From: AV40 sp035568175
Lineage (GTDB): Bacteria > Verrucomicrobiota > Verrucomicrobiia > Chthoniobacterales > UBA10450
DNA: 64,000 nucleotides
Reading direction: 5' to 3'
Assembly (NCBI GenBank): GCA_035568175.1
Contig: DATMON010000004.1
Location: forward strand, 372,001-436,000
Part shown: one piece after another, positions 15,913 to 24,654 of the stretch
Layout: every line of letters begins with the position of its first letter
Position numbering within the stretch: position 1 is the first letter of the stretch
Position numbers and translations under genes: made by a program
The notes under the pieces: generated by a model
Database searches by the model: none
What the model saw: the letters and a program-made list of their open reading frames with translations, nothing else
Told to the model about the DNA's origin: nothing

Positions 15913-17262
15913 TTATTCTTCCACCGGCGCAGCCGGCACGAGCGTGCCAATGACCGGGGTGCTGGTGCGAGCCCGTCTTGGACTGATGAACTCGTCCAAA
16001 GCTCGTTCGAAGCCCGGATACGATTCACGAATGCACTCGGCATCTTGAATAATTGTTTCGCCGTCGGCAAAGAGACCTGCCACTGCGAAGGCCATCGCGA
16101 TTCGGTGATCGCCAAAACTGGACAGTCGCGCACCGCGCAACGGCGCGGGCCCATGGATTTCTAGGCCGTCATTGAGCTCAATCACTTGCACGCCCATACC
16201 CCGTAAATTATGGGCGATGGCAGAGATCCGATCGGTTTCTTTGACGCGCAGCTCATGAGCGTGGCGAATGATCGTCGTGCCGCTGGCCAACGCGCCCGCG
16301 ACTGCCAGCACCGGCAATTCGTCGATCAATTGCGGGATTTCTTTCCCGTGAATCACCGTGCCTTTGAGCGGCGCACCGGTCACTTCAACGACGCCGCGCG
16401 GTTCCAATTGATCGACACCTTCGACCGCTTCGCGCACTTGCGCGCCCATTCGAACCAAAACACCAAGTAAGGCCGTTCGGGTGTCGTTCAATCCGATGTT
16501 ACGCACGAGGAGATGGCCGCCCGATTGCGCCGCCGCCGCGACCAACCAGAAGGCCGCTGAAGAAAGGTCGCCTGGAATCGAAAAATCGCGCGACTCCGGG
16601 ACCTGGTCGCCGAAAACGCTGATCGTGTCTTCGCCTTTCGCGGTGCGGATTAAAAAATAATTAAACATCAGCTCGGTGTGATTGCGGCTTGCCGATGGCT
16701 CATCCACGGTCGTTTTGCCCTTGGCGAAGAGTCCGGCCAGGAGAATGGCGCTTTTGACCTGAGCACTGGCGACGGGCGAACGATAACGGATACCGCGCAA
16801 AGATCCGCCACGGATGCGCAGCGGCGGCGTTTGTTCCGGACCTTCAGCGACAATGTCCGCGCCCATTTTTCGCAGCGGCTCGATAATACGGTCCATTGGG
16901 CGGCGGGTAAGGGACGGATTCCCGACTAATCGCGTTTCAAAAGTTTGACCGGCAAGCAAACCGGCGAACAGACGCATGGTTGTACCGGAGCCGCCGCAAT
17001 CGATCTCGTCTTTTGGCGGGGTCAGGACGCGTTTCTTTCCGTGGACAATGAGAATGTCCGGTTCGGGTTGTTCAATCTGGATTCCAAGCGCTCGCAATGC
17101 GCCAACCGTATGCATGCAGTCGTCGCTCGGAAGGAAGCCGCGCAAATTGCAGACGCCGTTTGAAAGCGCAGCAATAATAGCGGCGCGGTGTGAGATACTT
17201 TTGTCGCCCGGAACAGTGATCTCAGCTTCAATCCGAGGCGCTCGTTTTACGCGCAGCTCCAT
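15913..17262 (-). CDS. aroA: 3-phosphoshikimate 1-carboxyvinyltransferase (EPSP synthase)
   Basis: The 449-residue enzyme joins shikimate-3-phosphate and phosphoenolpyruvate in aromatic amino acid synthesis. Visible signatures are VPGDKSISHRAAI, CGGSGTTMRLFAGLLAG, RRPMDRIIEPLRKMGA, SAQVKSAILLAGL, LRVKETDRI and FGDHRIAMAFAVAG. Length and order are typical of a full two-lobed enzyme. It is the first gene of the aroA > cmk > plsC operon. The last 20 residues (Pro/Ala-rich) extend past the conserved fold. Confidence 0.97.
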   Translation of the reverse strand: MELRVKRAPRIEAEITVPGDKSISHRAAIIAALSNGVCNLRGFLPSDDCMHTVGALRALGIQIEQPEPDILIVHGKKRVLTPPKDEIDCGGSGTTMRLFAGLLAGQTFETRLVGNPSLTRRPMDRIIEPLRKMGADIVAEGPEQTPPLRIRGGSLRGIRYRSPVASAQVKSAILLAGLFAKGKTTVDEPSASRNHTELMFNYFLIRTAKGEDTISVFGDQVPESRDFSIPGDLSSAAFWLVAAAAQSGGHLLVRNIGLNDTRTALLGVLVRMGAQVREAVEGVDQLEPRGVVEVTGAPLKGTVIHGKEIPQLIDELPVLAVAGALASGTTIIRHAHELRVKETDRISAIAHNLRGMGVQVIELNDGLEIHGPAPLRGARLSSFGDHRIAMAFAVAGLFADGETIIQDAECIRESYPGFERALDEFISPRRARTSTPVIGTLVPAAPVEE

Positions 17263-17333
17263 AAATCAATCAAAAAGCGATGCTCCATTCAGTATCTGGC
17301 ATATCTGGCATTCAGCATCGACCGCAACTGCCG

Positions 17334-17729
17334 TTACGGAACAAGAAAGATTTTGTTCGTGAAGGGATCCTTAACTTCTGTCCCCGGCGGAAAACCGCGC
17401 ACATCGACAAGTCCCTGGTCGGCAGCGTAGGGGCTTTTCACAAAGCCAGGTTTGCCAGGAACAGGCGTGCCGTAGGGATAATCGCCTTTTGCTGTTTTGG
17501 CGGGCGCGGCGGCCGTGGGCGCCGGCGCTGGCGGTTGCGCCGTTGTCTCAACGTTTTCCGGTGGCGGTGCGTTCGGATTAAACGGTTGCTGTGTCGGCTG
17601 ATTTTCTACACCGGTTTCGGCAGGATACCGCGCGGACGTTCGCCGCGCGCCGGCAGGCGGTACCTCGTTATCGCTGCAAGCCGAAATAAAGAGCCCGGTA
17701 AGCAGCGCGAGTGAAAGCCACAATTTCAT
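17334..17729 (-). CDS. Small Pro-rich lipoprotein
   Basis: The 131-residue product opens with a lipoprotein signal peptide and lipobox (LALLTGLFISAC). A Pro/Ala/Asn/Gln-rich linker follows, and then a short C-terminal motif (YPYGTPVPGKPGFVKSPY and DVRGFPPGTEVKDPFTNKIFLVP). The C-terminal motif looks conserved-type rather than low-complexity. No enzyme motif is visible. It lies 71 bases before aroA on the same strand. Envelope location is inferred from the lipobox. Confidence 0.72.
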   Translation of the reverse strand: MKLWLSLALLTGLFISACSDNEVPPAGARRTSARYPAETGVENQPTQQPFNPNAPPPENVETTAQPPAPAPTAAAPAKTAKGDYPYGTPVPGKPGFVKSPYAADQGLVDVRGFPPGTEVKDPFTNKIFLVP

Positions 17730-17840
17730 AATTTTCTTGGACGGAGTTTACACTGGTTCTATTTCAATGCCAATGCACTCAGAATCGCAATTCGATTTTG
17801 TAAGAGCCAATCCGACGGCGATTTCCGAACCTGTTGCAGC

Positions 17841-18992
17841 ATGGAGGCCGGCCCACAAATCCTAATTGTCGACGACGACGCGGGCAGTCGAAAGCTGCTG
17901 GCGCGGATGCTTTCGTCAGCTGGGTACAGGTGTCGCGAGACGAACAACGCGACCGACGCATTAGATCTCGTCCATCAAGAACAACCGGCCCTGCTGTTGC
18001 TCGATTTCGAAATGCCGGGAATTGATGGCGCTGAAGCGCTAAAACGGTTGCGGGCTGATCCGAACCCGGCGATCGCTCGGATGCCGGTAATCATGTTGAC
18101 CGGACACGGTGAGAGCGAGGTGAAATGTCTCAACGCCGGAGCGGACGATTTTGTCGTCAAACCGATCAGCGCCGAGGTTTTGCGCGCGCGGATCGAGACG
18201 CAATTGCGGTTACATTCGCTGCGCATTCAGTTACAGCAGCAAAATCAGGAATTAGAAGCGTGGCGCCGAAATCTCGAGCGCGATTTGGCCGCGGCAAGGC
18301 TGACGCAGCAGTCCCTGATTCCACAAAAGCCGCCGACCCTGACCGGATGGGAAATCGCCGCTTGTTACCGTCCGGTGATTGAGGTCGGTGGAGACATTTA
18401 CGGATGGCTGCCGATTAAAAAAGATCGCTGGCTGTTCTGGATCGCGGATGCAACTGGTCACGGCGCCTCGGCCGCTTTAATGACAACTCTCGCCAAACTT
18501 CTGTTCCACCACGGCCACGAAGAACACGACCGGCCGCCGGCGATCATGGAAGCAGTGAACAATGATCTGCGCGGAATTTTTGGTGGTCGGTCTTTCATGA
18601 GCGCAATGTGCGTGGCACTGGATCCGAATAACGGAAAGGCGAGCGTGGTCGGCGCGGGTCACCCGCCATTGCTCGTGACTCGATTCGGTCGCGGCACCGA
18701 AGCGATACCATCTTCGGCGCCGCCCCTCGGATTAGTGGAGCAATCGCAGTTTGCTGAAACGATTCTCGAATTGAATCCGGGTGACGCGTTCACCCTTTAC
18801 ACCGACGGATTGTTTGGTGCAGCCAAGAGCGGCCGGCCACGATCGACACCGACGCAACTTGCGGGAATGATCAATCCTTTTGCTGCCAGCGCGGACGCGT
18901 TGCTCGAGCTGATGTTGAAAGCGGCAACGCCCGATGCCAGCGAATCGCCGCCAGACGATGTGGCCGCGGTTGTGGTACGTCGATCCAATTAG
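17841..18992 (+). CDS. Response regulator with PP2C (RsbU-type) phosphatase output
   Basis: Residues about 6-122 form a receiver domain (ILIVDDD, phospho-acceptor Asp in LLLDFEMPG, Lys in DFVVKPIS). A coiled segment (about 125-155) links it to a SpoIIE-type PP2C domain with EVGGDIYGW, IADATGHGASAALM, VGAGHPP, LYTDGLF and PDDVAAVVV. Phosphorylation would control the phosphatase, whose likely target is a STAS-domain antagonist elsewhere. It is the second RsbU-type phosphatase in the window, 9.5 kb from the first. No cognate kinase is adjacent. Confidence 0.92.
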   Translation: MEAGPQILIVDDDAGSRKLLARMLSSAGYRCRETNNATDALDLVHQEQPALLLLDFEMPGIDGAEALKRLRADPNPAIARMPVIMLTGHGESEVKCLNAGADDFVVKPISAEVLRARIETQLRLHSLRIQLQQQNQELEAWRRNLERDLAAARLTQQSLIPQKPPTLTGWEIAACYRPVIEVGGDIYGWLPIKKDRWLFWIADATGHGASAALMTTLAKLLFHHGHEEHDRPPAIMEAVNNDLRGIFGGRSFMSAMCVALDPNNGKASVVGAGHPPLLVTRFGRGTEAIPSSAPPLGLVEQSQFAETILELNPGDAFTLYTDGLFGAAKSGRPRSTPTQLAGMINPFAASADALLELMLKAATPDASESPPDDVAAVVVRRSN

Positions 18993-19058
18993 CAAGAAAA
19001 AAAAATTACCACGAAAATTAGTGTTGCTCTGCCGCAAACGAAGCATTAATCAGCCTGT

Positions 19059-19337
19059 ATGCCGAAAACCAAAACTCCTTCAAAACGCAAGCCCAATCCC
19101 GCCTTCATGAGACCAGTCCAACCCGACGACAAGCTCTCCGCTATCGTTGGTTCAAAACCGTTGCCACGGTCCGAGCTCACCAAAAAGCTCTGGGACTACA
19201 TCAAGAAGAACGGTTTACAGGACAAGACAAAGAGAACTCAAATCAACGCCGACGATGCCCTCCGAGCGGTTTTCAATGGCAAGAGCCAGGTCAGCATGTT
19301 CGAGATGACGAAGCTCGTTTCGGGCCACATTCGTTAG
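19059..19337 (+). CDS. SWIB/MDM2-domain protein
   Basis: The 92-residue basic protein is almost entirely one SWIB domain (GSKPLPRSELTKKLWDYIKKN, LQDKTKRTQINADDALRAVFNG, SMFEMTKLVSGHI). A Lys/Pro-rich N-terminal tail precedes it. SWIB domains are best known from eukaryotic SWI/SNF complexes and from chlamydiae, where they occur alone and fused to topoisomerase. A nucleoid-associated role is likely but not shown. The ATG at 19059 gives the common length. Confidence 0.9.
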   Translation: MPKTKTPSKRKPNPAFMRPVQPDDKLSAIVGSKPLPRSELTKKLWDYIKKNGLQDKTKRTQINADDALRAVFNGKSQVSMFEMTKLVSGHIR

Positions 19338-19476
19338 GCGGCGAATTGCAGTTCGACTCCCGCGTAACGACGCGGGGCTGGAACAAACTGAGCGAGTTAA
19401 CCCGCGTCAGTAGCGTTTGCGTTGCAGCTGGCTGGGGCACACTTGCGTCACAGAGCCGATTGAACCAAATTTCGGC

Positions 19477-19923
19477 GTGAAAAATTTAATCGTACCGATT
19501 GCGGTCATATTGGCCCTCTCCGGCGCATCCTGCGCGCGCGCCGATCAGGCATGGACGACCGATTACAAAAAGGCCCAGCAGGAAGCGCAAACGAGCCATA
19601 AGCTCTTGCTCCTCGATTTCACCGGGTCCGACTGGTGTGGTTTCTGTTTTCAGCTCGACCGGGCGATCCTGAGCCGCTCAGAATTTAAAGACTACGCGAG
19701 CAAGAACCTCGTTCTGCTGGAGGTCGATTTCCCGCGCCGTAAAGCGCAGAGCGTTGAAACAAGAAAACAAAATCAAGAATTGGCGGCGCGATATCAGGTC
19801 GAGGGTTTCCCCACTCTTGTTGTGCTGGACGGCGAAGGCAAAACACTGTGGCGCTACGACGGTTTGTACATGGGCGGCGTCGCAGCATTCCTGGCAGAAT
19901 TGGACAAAGTCCGCAAAGGTTGA
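19477..19923 (+). CDS. Exported thioredoxin-like protein
   Basis: With the GTG at 19477 as start, the protein (148 residues) begins with a signal peptide (VKNLIVPIAVILALSGASC), possibly a lipoprotein type. A thioredoxin-fold domain follows, with WCGFC (Cys54, Cys57), the cis-proline block VEGFPTLVVLDGEGK and the Thioredoxin_7-like opening KKAQQEAQTSHKLLLLDFTGSDW. The frame is open to 19417, but the upstream residues are not signal-like. It should act as a periplasmic thiol reductase or disulfide carrier. Its 3' end is convergent with the hybrid kinase gene. Confidence 0.85.
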   Translation: MKNLIVPIAVILALSGASCARADQAWTTDYKKAQQEAQTSHKLLLLDFTGSDWCGFCFQLDRAILSRSEFKDYASKNLVLLEVDFPRRKAQSVETRKQNQELAARYQVEGFPTLVVLDGEGKTLWRYDGLYMGGVAAFLAELDKVRKG

Positions 19924-19969
19924 GCGCGTCTTCCAGGGGTTTGTCGATCCTGGGAAAATCGATTCGCTG

Positions 19970-21859
19970 CTATATTTTGGTCGCTTCGAACGCGCGTTGA
20001 AGGACACTCGCCAGTTCGTGACGAGTGAACGGTTTTGCCAGCGCTGCTCGAAAGCCGTAGGTCAAGAATTCGGCCAGGGCTGCTTCGTCCGAATAACCGC
20101 TGCAGATGATCGCCGTGACATTCGGATCGACATCCCGCAGCCGCTCAATCGTGGCCACGCCCCCCATTCCACCGCGAATCGTTGCGTCCAGAATGACCGC
20201 CTGAAAATTTTCACCGATCCGCATCGCGTCTTCGTAGGTTTTTAACGCTTCCGAACCATCCCGCACTGCGGTCACTTTGTAGCCGAGCGTCGCAAGTAGA
20301 TCCGAAGTCAGATCGCGAATGGCGGCTTCATCATCCATCACCAAAACGCGCTGATGGTTGAAACTGAAAATTTCATTGGCCAGCGTCGGCTCGGGCAGTT
20401 GTGGTTCGGCGTCGGTAGCCGGCAGATAAAACGCAAATGTCGATCCGTCCGGCGAGGTGCTTTCGAGATGGAGCAGGCCGCCGTGCTTTTTCACGACCGA
20501 AAAGCTGATCGATAAACCAAGCCCGGTCGCCAGCGGCTTGGTTGTAAAATAAGGATCGAAAATCTTGGTCAGCGATTTTGGATCAATGCCGCCGCCGTTA
20601 TCTACGACCTGCACTTTGACATAACGGCCGGGCCGCACCGGAAGACCAGAGTTGGCGTCGATTTCAAGATTGCTTGCCGAAAGACGGACAGTCCCGCCCT
20701 GCGGCATCGCCTCGCGTGCGTTGATGATGAGCGCATTGATCACTTGCTCGATCTGCGCCGGATCGACCGCGGATCTCCAAAGGTCGTCTGGGATATCCAC
20801 ATCCGCCCGGAGGTTGGATCCATGAAGCGAAAATTCGGCCGCTTGCGTAACGAGCGCGGATATCGAAGCGACTCGCTTCAGCGGCGTGCCGCCTTTTGAG
20901 AACGTGAGCAATTGGTTTGAAAGTTGAGCGGCGTGTTGCGCAGCCCCGCCCGCTCTTGATAAGAACGAGTGCAGATTTCCAGAACTGCCTGGAGCTTCGA
21001 TTTGCGCCAAACCGATGTTTCCCGAAATGACTGTCAGGATGTTGTTGAGATCGTGGGCGATTCCTCCCGCCAGCGTCCCGAGCGATTCCAGTTTGCTCGT
21101 GGTCAACCGCTCTTCTTCAACGCGTTTACGATCCGTCACGTCTCTTAAGAAAACTGAAACACCGCCTCCGCTGGGATAGGCGAGCAGTTCAAACCACACT
21201 TTGCCGCTCGCATCACTTGCTTCGAATTCGACGGCCACTTGTTCCGACATGGCGCGTCGATAATTCTTTTCGAAGGTGTCGCGCGTGAACTCTGGAAATT
21301 CGATCCAGAAATCCTTGCCGATCAGGTCTTGGCGCCGCCGATCGAGCAGCTTTTCCGCCTGCCGATTGACGAACGTGAATTTCCAATCTCGATCCACCGC
21401 GAAAAATCCGTCGCTCGTCTTTTCCAGGATATCCGTCATTTTTCTGACCGTTTCCTGCAACTCCGCCCGCGCCTGGCTTCGCTCGGCGAGCGCACGAATC
21501 CGTCGTTCGGCTACCGAAAGCCGGACATTCAAGCGCGCCGGGTCGAGCGGCTTAGTCAGATAATCGTTCGCGCCGGCTTGAAGCGCCTGTTCCAAGTCCT
21601 GCGTGTCATCGCGTGCCGTGACTAGAAGAATGAAAAATTCGTCGCCGTTCGGCGCGGAGCGTAATTCCCGGCATAAATCCACCCCACTTTTGCCTGGCAA
21701 CATCCAATCCAAAATCAAAAACGGGAAAGGTCGCTTCGTCAGCTCAATTTCCGCTTCTTCGGCGCTACTGACCGCAACAACTTCGTGTCCACGCCGTTCG
21801 ATCAGCCGCTGCAATGCCCTTCGACTTTCCAGATGATCTTCAACGATCAGTATTCTCAT
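19970..21859 (-). CDS. Hybrid sensor histidine kinase (REC-PAS-HisKA-HATPase-REC)
   Basis: The 629-residue protein starts with a receiver domain (MRILIVEDH, Asp in LILDWMLPG). A coil and PAS domain (about 140-250) follow, then the kinase core with H-box LGTLAGGIAHDLNNILTVISG, the ATP site VVDNGGGIDP/FDPYFTTK/GLGLSISFSVVKKHGG, and a second receiver (VLVMDDE, Asp in VILDATIRGG). It is soluble; no membrane helix is visible. The start at 21859 places the receiver at the N terminus; the open frame to 21910 adds 17 unlikely residues. The layout suggests a phosphorelay integrating a second kinase's signal. Confidence 0.92.
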   Translation of the reverse strand: MRILIVEDHLESRRALQRLIERRGHEVVAVSSAEEAEIELTKRPFPFLILDWMLPGKSGVDLCRELRSAPNGDEFFILLVTARDDTQDLEQALQAGANDYLTKPLDPARLNVRLSVAERRIRALAERSQARAELQETVRKMTDILEKTSDGFFAVDRDWKFTFVNRQAEKLLDRRRQDLIGKDFWIEFPEFTRDTFEKNYRRAMSEQVAVEFEASDASGKVWFELLAYPSGGGVSVFLRDVTDRKRVEEERLTTSKLESLGTLAGGIAHDLNNILTVISGNIGLAQIEAPGSSGNLHSFLSRAGGAAQHAAQLSNQLLTFSKGGTPLKRVASISALVTQAAEFSLHGSNLRADVDIPDDLWRSAVDPAQIEQVINALIINAREAMPQGGTVRLSASNLEIDANSGLPVRPGRYVKVQVVDNGGGIDPKSLTKIFDPYFTTKPLATGLGLSISFSVVKKHGGLLHLESTSPDGSTFAFYLPATDAEPQLPEPTLANEIFSFNHQRVLVMDDEAAIRDLTSDLLATLGYKVTAVRDGSEALKTYEDAMRIGENFQAVILDATIRGGMGGVATIERLRDVDPNVTAIICSGYSDEAALAEFLTYGFRAALAKPFTRHELASVLQRAFEATKI

Positions 21860-22099
21860 TTCTGGAGATATGAAAGCTTCCCGAAACCGATTCGACCGAA
21901 GCAAGCGCAAGCATGTCCGACCTCCAAATAATGTCGGAGCAGGATGGCTGCCAAGGAATGACGTTATCCGGGGAAAAGACGCGAATCAGATTTTTCCTTA
22001 CGCAAAGATCGACATCTTATACGAAGGCAAGTCGCGCACCTTGCGTTACGAGTGGCCTCTGCTAGATACAGCGAAAGTTTGGCGCAGCCGCAAAAATTC

Positions 22100-22903
22100 A
22101 TGCTCATCTTTCGCTTTCTCCTTTATCTCATTGCTTCGATTGGAATTGCCACTGTTCAGGCCGACGACGCAGTCGCGCCGCCAACGGACGAAAAAACCAA
22201 GGCCGCGGCAACAGCCGAAGCCGGAATCACTTTCGATTGGGTCCACGTCGATGGACCTTATATCGCAATGACTTTCGATGACGGCCCAAGTGCGAAATTG
22301 ACGCCCAAGCTACTCGATCTGCTCGCTGCCCATCACATCAAAGCCACATTTTTCCTGATCGGCCAAAACGTTGCCGAAAATCCCGAAATCGTAGCGCGAG
22401 AAGCGCGAGAGGGACATGAAGTCGCGAACCATAGCTGGTCGCATCCGAACCTCGCCAAGATGTCGGACGGCGGAGTTCGTGATCAATTACGCAAGACCGA
22501 CGAGGCAATTCGAAGTGCGGCTGGCCATGGTCCGACTTTGTTGCGTCCGCCTTATGGCTCAATCACAGCGCGGCAAAAAAAATGGATCAACCAGGAATTT
22601 GGTTACAAGATTGTGCTTTGGGATGTCGATCCGTTGGATTGGAGACGGCCAGGACCAAATGTCGTTTGCAATCGCATCGTCAAAAACACTCGCGCGGGGT
22701 CGATCGTTTTGGCGCACGACATTCATCCCGGCACGATTGAATCGATGCCATGCGTGCTGGATCAACTCGAGGCCAAAGGATTTAAGTTTGTCACCGTTTC
22801 GGAACTGATCGCAAAGGAAACACCGCTTCCGCCGAAACCTTCGCCATCGCCGAAATCGGCCGGCGCAAGATCGACATCCCCCTCGCCCACACCGCACGAC
22901 TGA
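22100..22903 (+). CDS. Exported polysaccharide deacetylase (NodB homology)
   Basis: A signal peptide (MLIFRFLLYLIASIGIATVQA) precedes a NodB domain with the five family motifs: TFDDGPS, HSWSHPNL (metal His pair), RPPYG, a DVDPLDW segment and the HDIHPGT catalytic His. Such enzymes remove acetyl groups from N-acetylglucosamine polymers, including peptidoglycan. The ATG at 22100 sets the signal peptide at the N terminus; the frame is open to 22052. A Pro/Ser-rich tail of about 30 residues ends the protein and contains an AAGATCGACA copy (22867-22876). The dynamin-like gene starts 10 bases after its stop. Confidence 0.92.
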   Translation: MLIFRFLLYLIASIGIATVQADDAVAPPTDEKTKAAATAEAGITFDWVHVDGPYIAMTFDDGPSAKLTPKLLDLLAAHHIKATFFLIGQNVAENPEIVAREAREGHEVANHSWSHPNLAKMSDGGVRDQLRKTDEAIRSAAGHGPTLLRPPYGSITARQKKWINQEFGYKIVLWDVDPLDWRRPGPNVVCNRIVKNTRAGSIVLAHDIHPGTIESMPCVLDQLEAKGFKFVTVSELIAKETPLPPKPSPSPKSAGARSTSPSPTPHD

Positions 22904-22913
22904 TTTTGCCGGC

Positions 22914-24632
22914 ATGATCGCCGACCGATATTTGCAGCTCAAGGTCGAGCTCGAAAGCGGCCTCGCCGGCTTAATCAAGCTCGGCTCGGAAATGCAGCGA
23001 TCGGCTGAAGAGCTGGACACGTTGCAGGCGCTGCTGCGCGATATCAGCGAACCATTGCTCTTTGTCGTCGTCGGCGAAGTGAAATCCGGAAAGTCTTCGC
23101 TGCTCAATGCTCTCTTCGGCAATGAATTCGCCAAGGTAGATGTCTTGCCGGCGACCGATCGAGTTTACATTTTTCGCCACGGCGCGGACGAAAAATCGAC
23201 GGAGGTTTCACCGAAACTGACCGAGCGCCATCTGCCGATTCCGTTCCTGCGCGACTTCAACGTCGTCGACACGCCCGGCACGAACACAATGGTGAAAGAG
23301 CATCAAATGGTAGCGGAAGATTTCATGCCCCGCGCCGATATCGTTCTTTTCGTGTTCTCGGTCGCAAATCCGTGGACGCAATCAAACTGGGAATTTCTAG
23401 ATTTTCTCCAAAAAACCTGGCTCAAGAACGTCATCTTCGTCCTCCAACAAATCGATTTGCGCGGGCCAACTGAAATCGACGTCATCCATCGGCATCTTCA
23501 GGACACCGCGATGCGGCGGCTCGGATTCGTCCCGCCGATCTTCGCCGTATCGGCGCGCAAGGCTTTGCTCGCCCGAACAATCGGCCTGGACAAGGAGCGG
23601 CTTTGGGAAGAGAGCGGGTTCGCGCCATTGGAAGAACAGATCAACTTCATCGTCACCGAATCGAGTTCGCGAATGCTGAAGCTTCGCTCAACCTTTCAGG
23701 CTTCACGGGTCGCCCTGGAAGATTTGAACCGCGAAATTCGCGGATTCCTGGACAGAATTTCAACGGATAGCGCGGTGCTCGATAGCCTCGATGCATTGCT
23801 CCGGACGCGCCGCGAGCAAATGCTCCGCCAAGTGACGGCCCTCGTGCACGAGGTGGAGAGCGCTTATGACGAGTCGACGAAGGAAAGAACGACGCTGCTT
23901 TGCCAGGAGCTGACTTGGTGGCGCAGCTTTCAGCTGATTTGGCGGCGCAGCGTTGGATACCAAGAATTGCACGGAAAAATCGAAACGAGACTGCGACAAC
24001 TTCTGCAGCCGCAAATGCAAAAGGCAGTCGGCAAATTGGAGATAGATTTGCGTGGGCTCTGGCCGCAGATGCAAGACCTTCTCGAAAACCAATTGTCCAG
24101 TGATCTTCAGAAACAGGCCCGGCAAAGCGTCCCGGATTTTGCCGGTCAACGACGGGAGCTCTCCGAATCAATCCAAGCGGCCTTCATCGACATTATCGCC
24201 GGTAAGACTCTCCAGGAACGGCTGGCCCAGTCTTATTCACAAACGGCGCTTTCGCTACGCCTTGTCGCCGCAATAATCGTGATTGCTGGAGCCGTCGGAT
24301 TTTTTGTAAAAGCGCGGAGCGAAACGGCGGCTATTGTAGCGTTCATCGTCGCAGGAATTGGCGCTGTCCTGGCGATTTTTCTGGCCTTCAATCATCGTCG
24401 AAAAGTTCTGCGCGATTATGAACGGCAATTGTCTCCAAAACGCACCGAGTTTTCCCAAGACCTCGAGAAACAATTCGCCAAGGCGATTGATGCTTTCTGC
24501 TCGGAAATGGCCAAGAAGTTCCAGGATTTAAAAGAAATCTGCCAAACCCAGCGCCAGCGTTACGAACCGTGGTGGCAACGCGCGCAAGAATTGCACACGA
24601 AGCTAGCCGAATTGAAACCGCGGCTAGGGTGA
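22914..24632 (+). CDS. Bacterial dynamin-like GTPase
   Basis: The 572-residue protein has a dynamin-type GTPase domain near its N terminus. G1 is GEVKSGKS (54-61), the G2-like Thr lies in PATDR (about 81), and G3 is DTPGTN. The G4 position reads QQID, not NKxD/TKxD. A long helical stalk (about 230-440) follows, then two membrane helices around 448-505 (LRLVAAIIVIAGAVGFFV, AAIVAFIVAGIGAVLAIFLAF) and a terminal coiled coil. This is the layout of bacterial dynamin-like proteins that remodel or protect membranes. It is probably co-transcribed with the deacetylase. The membrane target is unknown. Confidence 0.87.
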   Translation: MIADRYLQLKVELESGLAGLIKLGSEMQRSAEELDTLQALLRDISEPLLFVVVGEVKSGKSSLLNALFGNEFAKVDVLPATDRVYIFRHGADEKSTEVSPKLTERHLPIPFLRDFNVVDTPGTNTMVKEHQMVAEDFMPRADIVLFVFSVANPWTQSNWEFLDFLQKTWLKNVIFVLQQIDLRGPTEIDVIHRHLQDTAMRRLGFVPPIFAVSARKALLARTIGLDKERLWEESGFAPLEEQINFIVTESSSRMLKLRSTFQASRVALEDLNREIRGFLDRISTDSAVLDSLDALLRTRREQMLRQVTALVHEVESAYDESTKERTTLLCQELTWWRSFQLIWRRSVGYQELHGKIETRLRQLLQPQMQKAVGKLEIDLRGLWPQMQDLLENQLSSDLQKQARQSVPDFAGQRRELSESIQAAFIDIIAGKTLQERLAQSYSQTALSLRLVAAIIVIAGAVGFFVKARSETAAIVAFIVAGIGAVLAIFLAFNHRRKVLRDYERQLSPKRTEFSQDLEKQFAKAIDAFCSEMAKKFQDLKEICQTQRQRYEPWWQRAQELHTKLAELKPRLG

Positions 24633-24654
24633 GAATCCCCGCGCGCCCTACGCC

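Noticed and set aside
19351..19377. A tRNA T-arm-like stretch (GTTCGACTCCCGC) with a CCCGCG/CGCGGG hairpin
   Set aside because: No acceptor, D or anticodon stems can be built around it, and no T tract follows the hairpin, so it is neither a tRNA nor a clear terminator.
21870..22271. A 133-codon frame overlapping the deacetylase start
   Set aside because: Its C-terminal part is the shadow of the deacetylase signal peptide, and the N-terminal part shows no motif.
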